A stretch of DNA of 64,000 bases, taken from an uncultured Curvibacter sp. (GTDB taxonomy: Bacteria > Pseudomonadota > Gammaproteobacteria > Burkholderiales > Burkholderiaceae_C). Where the stretch lies: the NCBI GenBank assembly GCA_903828535.1, contig CAIKMN010000010.1, positions 124,001 to 188,000 of the forward strand. The letters run 5' to 3'. The notes under the pieces were generated by a model, which saw only the letters and a program-made list of their open reading frames with translations, was not told where the DNA came from and searched no databases. The first letter of the stretch is position 1, and the number at the start of each line of letters is the position of its first letter. Both the position numbers and the translations under genes were made by a program. Shown here one piece after another: positions 1 to 9,733 of this stretch.

Positions 1-2
1 AA

Positions 3-530
3 GTGGTGGTGGGCTCCACCGTCAAGATGGCCTTTGTGGACCAAACGCGTGACGATTTGTCGAACGAAAAAACCGTTTGGGAAGATGTGTCTGGCGGCTT
101 GGATATCTTGACGGTTGGTAAATTTCAAATGGCCAGCCGAGCCTACTGCGGTCGATTCAACTTCAACGGGGGCGACCAGCAAAAGAAGGTTGGCTTGTTA
201 TCGGGCGGTGAGCGTGGCCGTTTGCACTTGGCCAAGACCCTGATTGCGGGCGGCAATGTCTTGCTGCTGGACGAGCCTTCCAACGACTTGGACGTGGAAA
301 CCTTGCGGGCCCTCGAGGACGCCTTGCTGGAATTCGCAGGCACGATTTTGGTGATCAGTCACGATCGCTGGTTTTTGGATCGCATCGCCACGCACATCTT
401 GGCGGCCGAAGGCGATAGCCAATGGACCTTCTTTGACGGCAACTACCAAGAGTATGAAGCCGACAAGAAAAAGCGTCTGGGTGAAGAAGGCGCCAAGCCA
501 AAGCGCGTGCGCTTCAAGGCTTTGAAGTAA
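3..530 (+). CDS. ettA: ABC-F ATPase, EttA-type (C-terminal part, truncated by window start)
   Basis: LSGGERGRLHLAKTL signature, LLLDEPSNDLDVETLRALE Walker B and VISHDRWFLDRIATHILA H-loop, typical of ABC-F EttA; ORF open at left edge. Confidence 0.9.
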   Translation: MVVGSTVKMAFVDQTRDDLSNEKTVWEDVSGGLDILTVGKFQMASRAYCGRFNFNGGDQQKKVGLLSGGERGRLHLAKTLIAGGNVLLLDEPSNDLDVETLRALEDALLEFAGTILVISHDRWFLDRIATHILAAEGDSQWTFFDGNYQEYEADKKKRLGEEGAKPKRVRFKALK

Positions 531-561
531 ACCCAAAGGATTTTTTTACCGAAGCCTTCAA

Positions 562-840
562 TTAAGCCTTGACTAAATCCTCAACCGACGCGGGGCGTCG
601 GGTCAGAACCGCGTAGATTTGGTCTTTGAAGCTAAGGCGCTCTTTTTTTAGCGACTCCATGTGCTCGTCACTCAAGGCGGGCACCGCTTCTAATTCGACC
701 CGACGGATGTGCTTGTTCACGTCGCCGTAGCCCGTGACCAATTTGGCAAAGTGGGCGTCTTGTTGACAGAGCGTGTAGATGCGTTCTCTGAATTCAGGGA
801 ATTCCACGTGGATATCGTGGTCTTGTAATGGCAGGTTCAT
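562..840 (-). CDS. DUF465 / YdcH-family small protein
   Basis: Short protein FPEFRERIYTLCQQDAHFAKLVTGYGDVNKHIRRVE...LKKERLSFKDQIYAVL matches the DUF465 pattern. Confidence 0.75.
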   Translation of the reverse strand: MNLPLQDHDIHVEFPEFRERIYTLCQQDAHFAKLVTGYGDVNKHIRRVELEAVPALSDEHMESLKKERLSFKDQIYAVLTRRPASVEDLVKA

Positions 841-937
841 GGTGCTTGTGGACTGAATGAAAACTGCAGCCTACTCCGATGGTGCCACCGGACATTGACC
901 TATCTCAAACGCTGCCATCGCCAAAGCGACGTGGTGA

Positions 938-2104
938 TTAAAGACTTGCCAATCGTTCCAAGGCCTTGTGCAAGGTGTCGTCTTTTTTGGCAAAACAAAA
1001 TCGCACGATGTGCTGGTCAAAGCCATTGCTGTAAAAGGCCGACATCGGAATGGCAGCGACGCCGATTTCACGGGTCAACCAACGGCAAAAGTCCGCTTCA
1101 GATAAGTCGCTGACCGCTGAGATGTCCACCGACTGAAAGTAGCTGCCCTCGCAGGGCAAAAGCTTTAAGCGGGTGTTTTTTAAGCCGGCACGAAACAGGT
1201 CGCGCTTGCGTTGGTAAAAAGCATGTAACTCCAAATAAGGATGGGGGTCGGCCATGAAGCGGGCCAGCCCGTGCTGCATCGGCGTGTTGACGGTAAACAC
1301 ATTGAACTGGTGCACCTTGCGGAACTCGGCGCTCAGGGCGGCAGGGGCCGCCACAAACCCGACTTTCCAACCCGTGACATGGTAGGTTTTGCCAAAGCTG
1401 GAAATGATGAAACTGCGGGCGGCCAAGTCAGGGAAACGGGCCACGCTTTGATGGGTTTGACCTTCAAACACCATGTGCTCGTAGACCTCGTCGGAAATCA
1501 AGAAAGCGTTGGTTTTATTTAACAACGCCTGCAACTGCAGCATCTCGGCGGGGGTCCAAATGGTGGCGCTGGGATTGTGCGGCGAGTTGATGAGGAGGGC
1601 GCGGGTTTTGGGGGACAGCGCTTTGGCAATGGCGTCAAAATCGGGCCTAAAACTGCCGGGGGTCAAAGGCACCCGCACAGCGACGCCACCCGCCAGTTCG
1701 ATATTGGGCACATAGCTGTCGTAGCAGGGTTCCAACACCATGACTTCATCGCCAGGGCGCACAATGGCGAGAATGGCCGTCAAGATGCCTTGCGTGGCCC
1801 CGGCGGTGACCGTGATTTCATCCGCAGCGCTGTAGTGCCGGCCGTGCAAGGTTTGAATTTTGGCTGAAATGGCTTCGCGCAGTGGCCCTATGCCCGCCAT
1901 CGGTGGGTATTGATTCAGCCCTTCTTGCATGGCGGCCGTGACGTGCTCGATTAAGCGGGGATCGCAGGCAAAGTCAGGGAAACCTTGGCCTAAATTGACA
2001 GCGCCCGTTTCCGCGGCCAGCGCCGACATGACCGTAAAAATGGTCGTTCCCATGTGGGGGAATTTGCTGCCCAGTTCGGGCGTTTGATGCGTTTCGGGAG
2101 CCAT
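938..2104 (-). CDS. PLP-dependent aminotransferase, methionine aminotransferase-like (YbdL type)
   Basis: NLGQGFPDF, NSPHNPSATIWT, SFGKTYHVTGWKVGF (PLP lysine). Start chosen at MAPETHQ (2104), which avoids overlap with cysB. Confidence 0.85.
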   Translation of the reverse strand: MAPETHQTPELGSKFPHMGTTIFTVMSALAAETGAVNLGQGFPDFACDPRLIEHVTAAMQEGLNQYPPMAGIGPLREAISAKIQTLHGRHYSAADEITVTAGATQGILTAILAIVRPGDEVMVLEPCYDSYVPNIELAGGVAVRVPLTPGSFRPDFDAIAKALSPKTRALLINSPHNPSATIWTPAEMLQLQALLNKTNAFLISDEVYEHMVFEGQTHQSVARFPDLAARSFIISSFGKTYHVTGWKVGFVAAPAALSAEFRKVHQFNVFTVNTPMQHGLARFMADPHPYLELHAFYQRKRDLFRAGLKNTRLKLLPCEGSYFQSVDISAVSDLSEADFCRWLTREIGVAAIPMSAFYSNGFDQHIVRFCFAKKDDTLHKALERLASL

Positions 2105-2108
2105 GTTT

Positions 2109-3065
2109 TTATTCAAAGTTGGCGTCATCGTTCGTGGCGTTTGCTTTGCCACTCAGGGCTTGGGTAATCAGACTGCGGCTCAATCGGGGGCTCAGCAATT
2201 GTGCAAATTCAAAAACAAAGTTGCGCAAATACGCCCCGCGCTTGAAGGCAACCCGGGTCATGTTGTGACCAAATAAGTGACCCAAGGGACGCACCACCAA
2301 ATCGGTGTCGGAAACATCGCGGACCGCCATCTCGGCGACCAAGCCAATGCCCAGACCCAAACGCACATAAGTTTTAATCACGTCGGAGTCAATTGCTTCC
2401 AGCGCAATGCGCGGCGTCAAATGGTGTTTGCTAAAGGCCGTGTCGATGCGGGTACGGCCAGTGAATGAGGGGTGGTAGGTGATGAGCGGTTGTTGCGCCA
2501 AGTCCTCTAAGGTCAGGTGCGCTTTGCTCACCAAAGCATGGTCTTTGGGCAACACCAACATGTGTTGCCACTCGTAACAAGGCAGCGTGACCAATTCTGG
2601 GTAGTTTTGCAACGATTCAGTGGCCATGCCAATTTCGGCCACTTCATCGAGGAGCATCCGGGCCACTTGGTCGGGGGCCCCTTGGTGCAAGCTGATGTTG
2701 ACCTTGAGGTAGGTTTCGCGCAACTTGGCCACCGGCACCGGCAGCACATAACGGGCTTGGGTGTGGGTGGTCGCAATCGACAAGGTCCCAGAATCTTGCG
2801 CGCTGTATTGCTCACCGATGCGTTTCAAATTACCCAGCTCCCGCATGATGACCTCAATGCTGTGCAACACATGCTCGCCGGGTTCGGTCACCCGCTTCAA
2901 GCGCTTGCCATGGCGGGCGAAGATTTCAATGCCCAACTCTTCTTCCAACTCAATGATGGCTTTGGAAACACCCGGTTGCGAGGTGTGCAAGGCCTTGGCC
3001 GCTTCGGTGAGGTTGAGATTGCGACGAACGGCCTCTTGAACGAAGCGGAATTGATGAAGGTTCAT
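2109..3065 (-). CDS. cysB: CysB-family LysR-type transcriptional regulator
   Basis: N-terminal MNLHQFRFVQEAVRRNLNLTEAAKALHTSQPGVSKAIIELEEELG HTH and full-length CysB-like effector domain. Confidence 0.9.
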   Translation of the reverse strand: MNLHQFRFVQEAVRRNLNLTEAAKALHTSQPGVSKAIIELEEELGIEIFARHGKRLKRVTEPGEHVLHSIEVIMRELGNLKRIGEQYSAQDSGTLSIATTHTQARYVLPVPVAKLRETYLKVNISLHQGAPDQVARMLLDEVAEIGMATESLQNYPELVTLPCYEWQHMLVLPKDHALVSKAHLTLEDLAQQPLITYHPSFTGRTRIDTAFSKHHLTPRIALEAIDSDVIKTYVRLGLGIGLVAEMAVRDVSDTDLVVRPLGHLFGHNMTRVAFKRGAYLRNFVFEFAQLLSPRLSRSLITQALSGKANATNDDANFE

Positions 3066-3160
3066 GCTTTATGGGTCTAAAGAATGAATTCATTATGCCC
3101 AATTGAAGCAAAGGGGGTGACTCAAAAGAGACGATGCCAGCGAGACCGCTCAAGCGCTGC

Positions 3161-3559
3161 TTAGAAGGTTAAATTCCTCAAAGAAGCTTGCGCCAAGGCT
3201 TGAATGACTTCGGGGTTTTCGCCCACCGACGGCAGCATGTCAAAGTGAATGTGCGGGTACTGGGCGATCATCTTGTTCATGAGCTGGGGCAAGTCTTCTC
3301 GCGCATGGCGGCCCATCCCTAAAAACATGGGCAACACGCGCACTTGGATGACACCACCGGCGCTCAGTTCGGCCACCACCTCGGGCAGGCTTGGTGTGGT
3401 TAACTCCAAGTAAGCGCAGCGCACCAAAGCCTGGTTACCCAATTCCAAATGCATGGCTTGGGCCACCGCTTCAATCGGTTTGGCCCACAAAGGGTCGCGC
3501 GAGCCGTGGGCGAATAAGACCAAGGCTTGTTCACAGGCGTTGGGTGTTTGGGCGTTCAT
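3161..3559 (-). CDS. Sirohydrochlorin chelatase, CbiX-like
   Basis: VLFAHGSRDPLW...VRVLPMFLGMGRHAREDLP motifs of short-form CbiX/SirB. Confidence 0.85.
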   Translation of the reverse strand: MNAQTPNACEQALVLFAHGSRDPLWAKPIEAVAQAMHLELGNQALVRCAYLELTTPSLPEVVAELSAGGVIQVRVLPMFLGMGRHAREDLPQLMNKMIAQYPHIHFDMLPSVGENPEVIQALAQASLRNLTF

Positions 3560-3599
3560 GGCGTCATTGTCACATTCATTTTGGCGTTCAAGGTCTAAT

Positions 3600-4754
3600 T
3601 CAACGACGCAGAATCAGCCAGCCCAGAGCGGCCAATGAAATCACCGAATAAACCATCGCCGGCGCGGCGGCGACAAACCAAGGTGTCCAATTTTGAAGGT
3701 TGCCGACATAGCCAAACACGTTGTTCAAAAAGAAGAAACTGATGCCCGCCATCAGTCCCGCAAACACATAGCTGGCAATGTTGCCGCCACGGAAGTGAAG
3801 GTAAGCAAAAGGCAAAGCGAGCACCACCATGACCAGGCAACTCAAGGGATAAAACACCTTGCGCCAAAACTCTATTTCGTATTGCTGGGCCGACTGTCCG
3901 TTGCTGCGAAGGTGTTGGATGTATTGAAATAAATCCAAGGTTTTCATGCGGTCGGGTTTCAAAACCAAGGCCGCGGCCATTTCGGAGGTGATGTGCGTAG
4001 GCCAATTGAATTCGTCAAAGTGTTGGCGTTTTAGCAGGGAGCTGCCCTTGGAGGCCCCATCCCTTGTGGCCCTCTTTTCGCTGTTTGCGTTCATGGGGCT
4101 TGATTCAAGGCGGGGCAGTTCAAGGCGGTTGACGTCGTGAAGTCGCCAGACGTCTTCCAAAATGTCGGCCGACTTTCCCTGCGTGATGCTGACCAATTTC
4201 CCTTGGTCATCAAATTCGTACAACGCCACTGCGCTCAACAGGCCGTCCGTGCTCATGCTGCCCAGGTTCACATTGAAGCTGCTGGTGTTTTGACGCTCTT
4301 TCATCCAAGTGCCGATGGGCCCATTGGTGATGCGCCCATGAAATCGCACTTGCATGAGTTGAACTTTGAGGTCGGTGACCGGCGCGACATAGTCCCCAAG
4401 CACAAAAGTCGCCACGACAAAAGTCAGCCCCACACTCAACAAAATACCCAAGGCCCGGCCAGGTCCCAAACCACTGGTTCTCAAAATAGTGAACTCAGAG
4501 CTCAAGGCCAAACGGGCCATCACGTAGATCGTGCCAATGAGTACCGTTATCGGCAGGAGTTCATAGAGGTGACTGGGCACTTGCAGCACGACATAGAGCA
4601 TGCCCAAGCCCAAGTTATAGCCCGCTTTGGCTTGGCCGATCCAGCGCAACTCGTCGACCAAGTCGAAGAAGAAGAACAGGCCCAAGAATCCCAGCGTGAC
4701 AAAAGCCACGGCCAAGCTGATTTCTTTGAACAAGTAGCGGCGGATGATTTTCAT
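3600..4754 (-). CDS. lptG: LPS export ABC transporter permease LptG
   Basis: MKIIRRYLFKEISLAV start, YjgP/YjgQ architecture, C-terminal FFFLNNVFGYVG; adjacent to lptF. Confidence 0.9.
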   Translation of the reverse strand: MKIIRRYLFKEISLAVAFVTLGFLGLFFFFDLVDELRWIGQAKAGYNLGLGMLYVVLQVPSHLYELLPITVLIGTIYVMARLALSSEFTILRTSGLGPGRALGILLSVGLTFVVATFVLGDYVAPVTDLKVQLMQVRFHGRITNGPIGTWMKERQNTSSFNVNLGSMSTDGLLSAVALYEFDDQGKLVSITQGKSADILEDVWRLHDVNRLELPRLESSPMNANSEKRATRDGASKGSSLLKRQHFDEFNWPTHITSEMAAALVLKPDRMKTLDLFQYIQHLRSNGQSAQQYEIEFWRKVFYPLSCLVMVVLALPFAYLHFRGGNIASYVFAGLMAGISFFFLNNVFGYVGNLQNWTPWFVAAAPAMVYSVISLAALGWLILRR

Positions 4755-5845
4755 GGGGCTTTGCGCTTCCGGTTGAACTTCGATTTCCAGCCCCCGACCT
4801 GAGCTGCCACCAGCAAACAGCCCAACAAGAAAATGCCACCATGCAAGCTCAACAACAAAGGAACCGCGCGAATCAGGCCCGCGCTGATCCAGGATTGCGA
4901 AATATTCACCAAATTGAAATAGACGATGAAGGTGAACAAAGCCAACATCAAGTTGCTGTTGCGACCGGCCCTTGGCTTGACGGCCGACAAACCCAAGCCG
5001 AGCAAGAGTAAATTGAAGCCACTCAAAACCACGCTGACCCGCCAGGCGAACTCGCCTTGGGCAATCGGGTTCGGGTCCAGCCACAAAGCCCCCGTTTCTT
5101 GAGACTTGGTGGGCACACTCACCTCATCGGGCAATACGGCTTCTGCCAAGGTCAGGGTGTAATCTGAGAAGTGCACGATGCGTGAATTTTCAGTGGGTGA
5201 TTTGGGCAATTCAACGCGCTCCCCATTTTTGAGGTGCAGTGTTTTTTCGCCTTTCAGCGTCATGACTTCCGCACTCTCTGCCATCGTCAAGGTTTCATAC
5301 GTGGCGTCTCGGTTGGCGATGAAAACTCGGCGGGCACTGAGGCTGTCAAGTCGGTCTTTGTCGATGAAAAACACCCTGGCGCCATCGGCCGATTCCTGAA
5401 AACGGCCAGGCGCCACCCGCTCAATATCACCGCGTTGCTCGAATTGGGTGCGCAGGCGTTGAATCTGTTGGTTAGACCAAGGAATGCCCGCCAAAGTCAA
5501 AGCACTGATGACCAATAAAATCGGCCAAGCGAAGCGCAACAGGGGCCGAATAAAGCGGTCTAAGCTCAGGCCGCTGCCGAGCCAGATCACCATCTCGCTG
5601 TCCAGATACCAGCGTGACAAAGTCGACACCACCGCCGCAAACAAACTCAAAACCAGGATGATGGGCAGTTGGCCAATCAGGGTGTAGGCCATCACCATCA
5701 TCACATCAGAGGGATTCACGGCCCCTTTGTAGGCCATGCCCAAGGTGCGGACCAACATCAATGTCATGACGATGGTGGCCAAGACCACCAAGGTCGCACT
5801 GAAACTGCGGCCCAGCTCCTTTCTGAGTGAGGAATCGAATAACAT
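4751..5845 (-). CDS. lptF: LPS export ABC transporter permease LptF
   Basis: MLFDSSLRKELGRSFSATLVVL...LVRTLGMAYKG; overlaps lptG start by 4 nt; ORF trimmed to likely start at 5845. Confidence 0.9.
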   Translation of the reverse strand: MLFDSSLRKELGRSFSATLVVLATIVMTLMLVRTLGMAYKGAVNPSDVMMVMAYTLIGQLPIILVLSLFAAVVSTLSRWYLDSEMVIWLGSGLSLDRFIRPLLRFAWPILLVISALTLAGIPWSNQQIQRLRTQFEQRGDIERVAPGRFQESADGARVFFIDKDRLDSLSARRVFIANRDATYETLTMAESAEVMTLKGEKTLHLKNGERVELPKSPTENSRIVHFSDYTLTLAEAVLPDEVSVPTKSQETGALWLDPNPIAQGEFAWRVSVVLSGFNLLLLGLGLSAVKPRAGRNSNLMLALFTFIVYFNLVNISQSWISAGLIRAVPLLLSLHGGIFLLGCLLVAAQVGGWKSKFNRKRKAP

Positions 5846-5870
5846 CACAAAAAATTGAAAAGAGGTGATT

Positions 5871-7367
5871 ATGGACTTTGAATACCAAGTGTTGGACTTG
5901 TCGGCCGCTGCCAAATTGAAAACCGATGCCTTGCTGGTTTTGGTGCCAGAGGGCGTCAAAGTCGGCTCTGATGCCGTCTCTTTTCTGTTGGGTCATGCTT
6001 TGAAGTCGGGTGACTTCAGCGCCAAGCCAGGTCGCCTTTTGCCCGCATATCGTGTGGCCGGCGTCAGCGCCGATCGTCTGATTTTTGTGGGCATCGGCGA
6101 GGGCTTGGTGCGCAACGTGCGCAGTGGCTTGCAAGCCGCTTTGGCTCAATTGAAGGGCGACAAGGTCAAAAAGCTTGGCGTGGTTTTGGCAACGCCCAGT
6201 GTCTCTGCAGGGGTAGTTCGCACCGTGGTGCAAACCGTGGCCGAAGCGACGTACGTGTTCACCACCAGCAAGCCCAAGGCGGAAGCCCGCACTTTGAAAT
6301 CGCTCATCCTGGGCTTGCCCGAAACACCGGACGCCCAAACGCAGCAGGCCTTTGAGCGTGCCGTGGCGGTCGTGGCCGGGGTTGAACTGGCCAAAGAATG
6401 GGGCAACCGCCCCGGCAACATGGCCACGCCGGCCTTGTTGGGCAAAGCCGCAGAAGCCTTGGCCGAGGGTTCGAAAAAGATCAGCTGTGAAGTCCTGACG
6501 CCTCGCGAAGTCGCCAAACTGGGCATGGGCTCCTTCATGGCCGTGGCCCAAGGCGCCGAAGAGCCCCTGCGCTTCATCGTTTTGAATTACCAAGGGGCCG
6601 CCAAATCGGAGGCGCCCATTGTGTTGGTCGGCAAGGGCATCACCTTCGACACCGGCGGCATTTCCCTCAAACCCGGTGCTGAAATGGACGAGATGAAGTT
6701 TGACATGTGTGGCGCTGCCAGCGTGCTTGGTACTTTTAAAGCCTTGTCCGCCTTGCAACCCACTTTGAATGTGGTGGGTTTGATCCCCGCCGCTGAAAAC
6801 ATGCCCGACGGCAAGGCCATCAAACCCGGCGATGTGGTCATCAGCATGAGTGGCCAGAGCATCGAAATCTTGAACACCGATGCCGAAGGGCGTTTGGTCC
6901 TTTGCGATGCCTTGACCTATGCCGAGCGCTTCAAACCCCGCGCTGTGGTCGACATTGCCACCTTAACCGGCGCCTGTGTGATTGCCTTGGGGGGCGTTCG
7001 CTCCGGCTTGTTTTCGACCAGTGATTCATTGGCCCAGGCACTGTTGGCCGCCGGTGAAACTTCGCACGACTTGGCTTGGCGCATGCCATTGGACGAGGAT
7101 TACGCAGAAGGCCTCAAGTCGAACTTTGCCGACGTTGCCAATGTGGCCGGGCGCGCGGGAGGCGCCATCACCGCTGCTAAGTTTTTGCAGCGCTTTGCTG
7201 CGGCTTTCCCTTGGGCGCACTTGGACATCGCTGGCACCGCATGGAAAAGTGGCGCAGCCAAAGGGGCCACCGGGCGACCTGTGCCTTTATTGATCGACTA
7301 TTTGTTGGCAGAAGCCGCCGCAACGCCCGCTTCCAACAAAGCAAAAAAGGCCAAAAAGAAGGCCTGA
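5871..7367 (+). CDS. pepA: Leucyl aminopeptidase (cytosol aminopeptidase, M17)
   Basis: VGKGITFDTGGISLKPG, NTDAEGRLVLCDALTYAE signature; RBS-like agaggtg before ATG 5871; followed by holC as in other proteobacteria. Confidence 0.95.
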   Translation: MDFEYQVLDLSAAAKLKTDALLVLVPEGVKVGSDAVSFLLGHALKSGDFSAKPGRLLPAYRVAGVSADRLIFVGIGEGLVRNVRSGLQAALAQLKGDKVKKLGVVLATPSVSAGVVRTVVQTVAEATYVFTTSKPKAEARTLKSLILGLPETPDAQTQQAFERAVAVVAGVELAKEWGNRPGNMATPALLGKAAEALAEGSKKISCEVLTPREVAKLGMGSFMAVAQGAEEPLRFIVLNYQGAAKSEAPIVLVGKGITFDTGGISLKPGAEMDEMKFDMCGAASVLGTFKALSALQPTLNVVGLIPAAENMPDGKAIKPGDVVISMSGQSIEILNTDAEGRLVLCDALTYAERFKPRAVVDIATLTGACVIALGGVRSGLFSTSDSLAQALLAAGETSHDLAWRMPLDEDYAEGLKSNFADVANVAGRAGGAITAAKFLQRFAAAFPWAHLDIAGTAWKSGAAKGATGRPVPLLIDYLLAEAAATPASNKAKKAKKKA

Positions 7368-7401
7368 GAAAGTCTGATTTTCCTTGGACAATCGACGGCC
7401 C

Positions 7402-7839
7402 ATGACCCAAATTGCCTTCCACTTCAACATGCCGGCCAAGTTGCCTTATGCCGTGCGCCTCTTGCGCAAAGCGGCCCTGTCCGGTGCCAAAGTGACCGTG
7501 GTCGGCAGTCCGGCTGACTTGGCCTATTTGGATGAGCAACTTTGGGCCACCAGCCCCACCGACTTTATTGCCCATGTGGGGCCACAGGCGGACCCTGCTT
7601 TGCGAGACTTATCGCCAATTTTGTTGACCCCTCAGGTGCCCGAGCAAGGGCGCCATCAGGTCTTGGTGAACGTCGGGCCTTGGGTTGCGCCGGGATTTGA
7701 GCGCTTTGAACGTGTCATCGAAATGGTGTCACTGGCCGACGAAGACCGAACCGCCGGACGCGAGCGTTGGCGTTATTACACCGAGCAGGGCTACACGATT
7801 CAAAGGCATGATTTGAACTTGGCCACCGCCTCCCTTTAA
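7402..7839 (+). CDS. holC: DNA polymerase III subunit chi
   Basis: MTQIAFHFNMPAKLPYAVRLLRKA...GSPADLAYLDEQLWA...DFIAHV; position after pepA. Confidence 0.85.
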   Translation: MTQIAFHFNMPAKLPYAVRLLRKAALSGAKVTVVGSPADLAYLDEQLWATSPTDFIAHVGPQADPALRDLSPILLTPQVPEQGRHQVLVNVGPWVAPGFERFERVIEMVSLADEDRTAGRERWRYYTEQGYTIQRHDLNLATASL

Positions 7840-7886
7840 TCCAAGCTCCTTAAAACCGTTTTTACTCACCCTTCACAGAGGTTTTT

Positions 7887-9059
7887 ATGCGTCATCAACC
7901 CAGCACATCCACTTGGAGCCTTGGGCTCATCGCCCTCACCAGTTTGACAGGATGGAGCACCCCCTCGCTGGCCCAGGCTCAAACCCAAACTCAGGCGGTG
8001 CAAATCGTCAAAATTGGCCACGTCGGTCCGATGTCAGGTTCCCAAGCGCATTTTGGTCGTGACAATGAAAACGGTGCCCGCCTAGCGATTGACGAACTCA
8101 ATGCACAAGGTGTGGTGATCGGCGGCAAAAAAATCAAATTCGAACTTCAAGCGGAAGACGACGCCGCAGACCCTAAACAGGGCACCGCGGTGGCTCAAAA
8201 GCTGTGTGACAGCCAGGTGGCCGGCGTGGTGGGGCACCTCAATTCAGGCACCAGCATCCCCGCTTCCAAAATTTACAGCGACTGCGGCATCCCCCACATC
8301 ACGGGCTCCTCGACCAACCCGGACCTGACCAAGCCCGGTTACAAAACCACTTTTCGCTTGATCGCCAACGACAATGAACTGGGTGCAGCCCTTGCCAATT
8401 ACGCCGCTGACACGCTGAAACTAAAGAAGGTCGCCATCATTGACGACCGCACGGCCTACGGGCAGGGCGTTGCCAAGGTTTTCAAACGCGTGGCCCTTGA
8501 AAAAGGCATGACGGTCGTGGATCAACAATTCACCACCGACAAGGCCACCGACTTCATGGCGGTCTTGACCGCCATCAAGTCGAAAAACCCCGATTCGGTT
8601 TTCTTCGGTGGTATGGACCCCCAAGCAGGCCCCATGTTGCGTCAAATGGCTCAATTGGGCATGACCCAAGTCAAGTACTTTGGCGGCGATGGCCTTTGCA
8701 CGGCCCAATTACCGAGCTTGGCAGACCAGGCCAAGACCCTGGACAACGTGGTCTGCGCTGAAGGCGGTTCAGCGCCGGCCAAAATGTCGGGTTTTGAGGC
8801 TTGGCGAAAACGCTACGATACCAAGTACCCGAATCAGTTCCAGATCTACAGCCCTTACACTTACGACGCCACCTTTGTTTTGGTCGACGCCATGAAGCGA
8901 GCCAATTCGGTCGACCCCAAGGTCTACATCCCTTTCATCGGAAAAACCCAATACAAAGGTTTGACCGCCAACATCGCTTTTGAACCCAACGGCGAACTCA
9001 AAAACCCTGCCACGACCTTGTCCGTTTACCGCGACGGCCAGAAAAAAACGGTCAATTGA
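7887..9059 (+). CDS. Branched-chain amino acid ABC transporter substrate-binding protein (LivJ/LivK family)
   Basis: Signal peptide, VKIGHVGPMSGSQAHFGRDNENGARLAIDELN..., GVVGHLNSGTSIPAS, VFFGGMDPQAGPMLRQM. Confidence 0.9.
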   Translation: MRHQPSTSTWSLGLIALTSLTGWSTPSLAQAQTQTQAVQIVKIGHVGPMSGSQAHFGRDNENGARLAIDELNAQGVVIGGKKIKFELQAEDDAADPKQGTAVAQKLCDSQVAGVVGHLNSGTSIPASKIYSDCGIPHITGSSTNPDLTKPGYKTTFRLIANDNELGAALANYAADTLKLKKVAIIDDRTAYGQGVAKVFKRVALEKGMTVVDQQFTTDKATDFMAVLTAIKSKNPDSVFFGGMDPQAGPMLRQMAQLGMTQVKYFGGDGLCTAQLPSLADQAKTLDNVVCAEGGSAPAKMSGFEAWRKRYDTKYPNQFQIYSPYTYDATFVLVDAMKRANSVDPKVYIPFIGKTQYKGLTANIAFEPNGELKNPATTLSVYRDGQKKTVN

Positions 9060-9172
9060 GGCCGTCCTTTGAAGCCGTAGAAATCCTGCCCAATATAGAG
9101 ATCGTTCTCAAGAAATGCAGTTACTAGTCGATTGCTGATACAGTCGTCACTAGTTGTTAGAGGTTAGTTGTC

Positions 9173-9688
9173 ATGAAGACATTGATTATCTTGGGTTGGA
9201 TCACTGCCGCATCATTAAGCTTCATCACCCCGTCTTGGGCCCAGGGATCTGCCAGCGCAGGCCATGCCGAACACGGTGGCCATGAGCCGACTTTGGAGTT
9301 GGGCTTCGAAGGCGGGGTTGATTCCGGCGCTCATCAAAACTTTTTTGCCATTTCGGTTGCCAAGCCGATCCAGCACACGGGTGCCAAGGTGGTTTTGGAG
9401 TATGCCAACGGCCGTCACGGCGATCTGGGGAGCAACGTGACCTCGGTGAAATTGGTGAAAGAACTTTTCGCCATCGGCCATTTAGAAGTTGGGGGTGTGG
9501 CTGGTTTCGCCCACGCCGTTGAAGCCGACAAAAACGGCAATGGCTGGGTCTTGGGCGCAGAAGCTGCTTATCCCTTGACCGCTTGGGCCGATGCCAAGAT
9601 TGAAGCCACCCGCTTCACGGGTGTGGGTAAATTGCGCGATGAGAAAGCCAATGTGGTTCAAGGCGGCGTGGTCTTGAAGTTTGATTGA
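9173..9688 (+). CDS. Secreted hypothetical protein, likely small outer-membrane beta-barrel, His-rich mature N-terminus
   Basis: Signal peptide ending SWAQG, then GHAEHGGHE; alternating hydrophobic beta-strand pattern ending in VVLKFD (aromatic near C-terminus). Confidence 0.6.
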   Translation: MKTLIILGWITAASLSFITPSWAQGSASAGHAEHGGHEPTLELGFEGGVDSGAHQNFFAISVAKPIQHTGAKVVLEYANGRHGDLGSNVTSVKLVKELFAIGHLEVGGVAGFAHAVEADKNGNGWVLGAEAAYPLTAWADAKIEATRFTGVGKLRDEKANVVQGGVVLKFD

Positions 9689-9733
9689 TGTTGTTGACCC
9701 CTTCCTAAGGTGTCATGATTCGAAAGTAGATAA

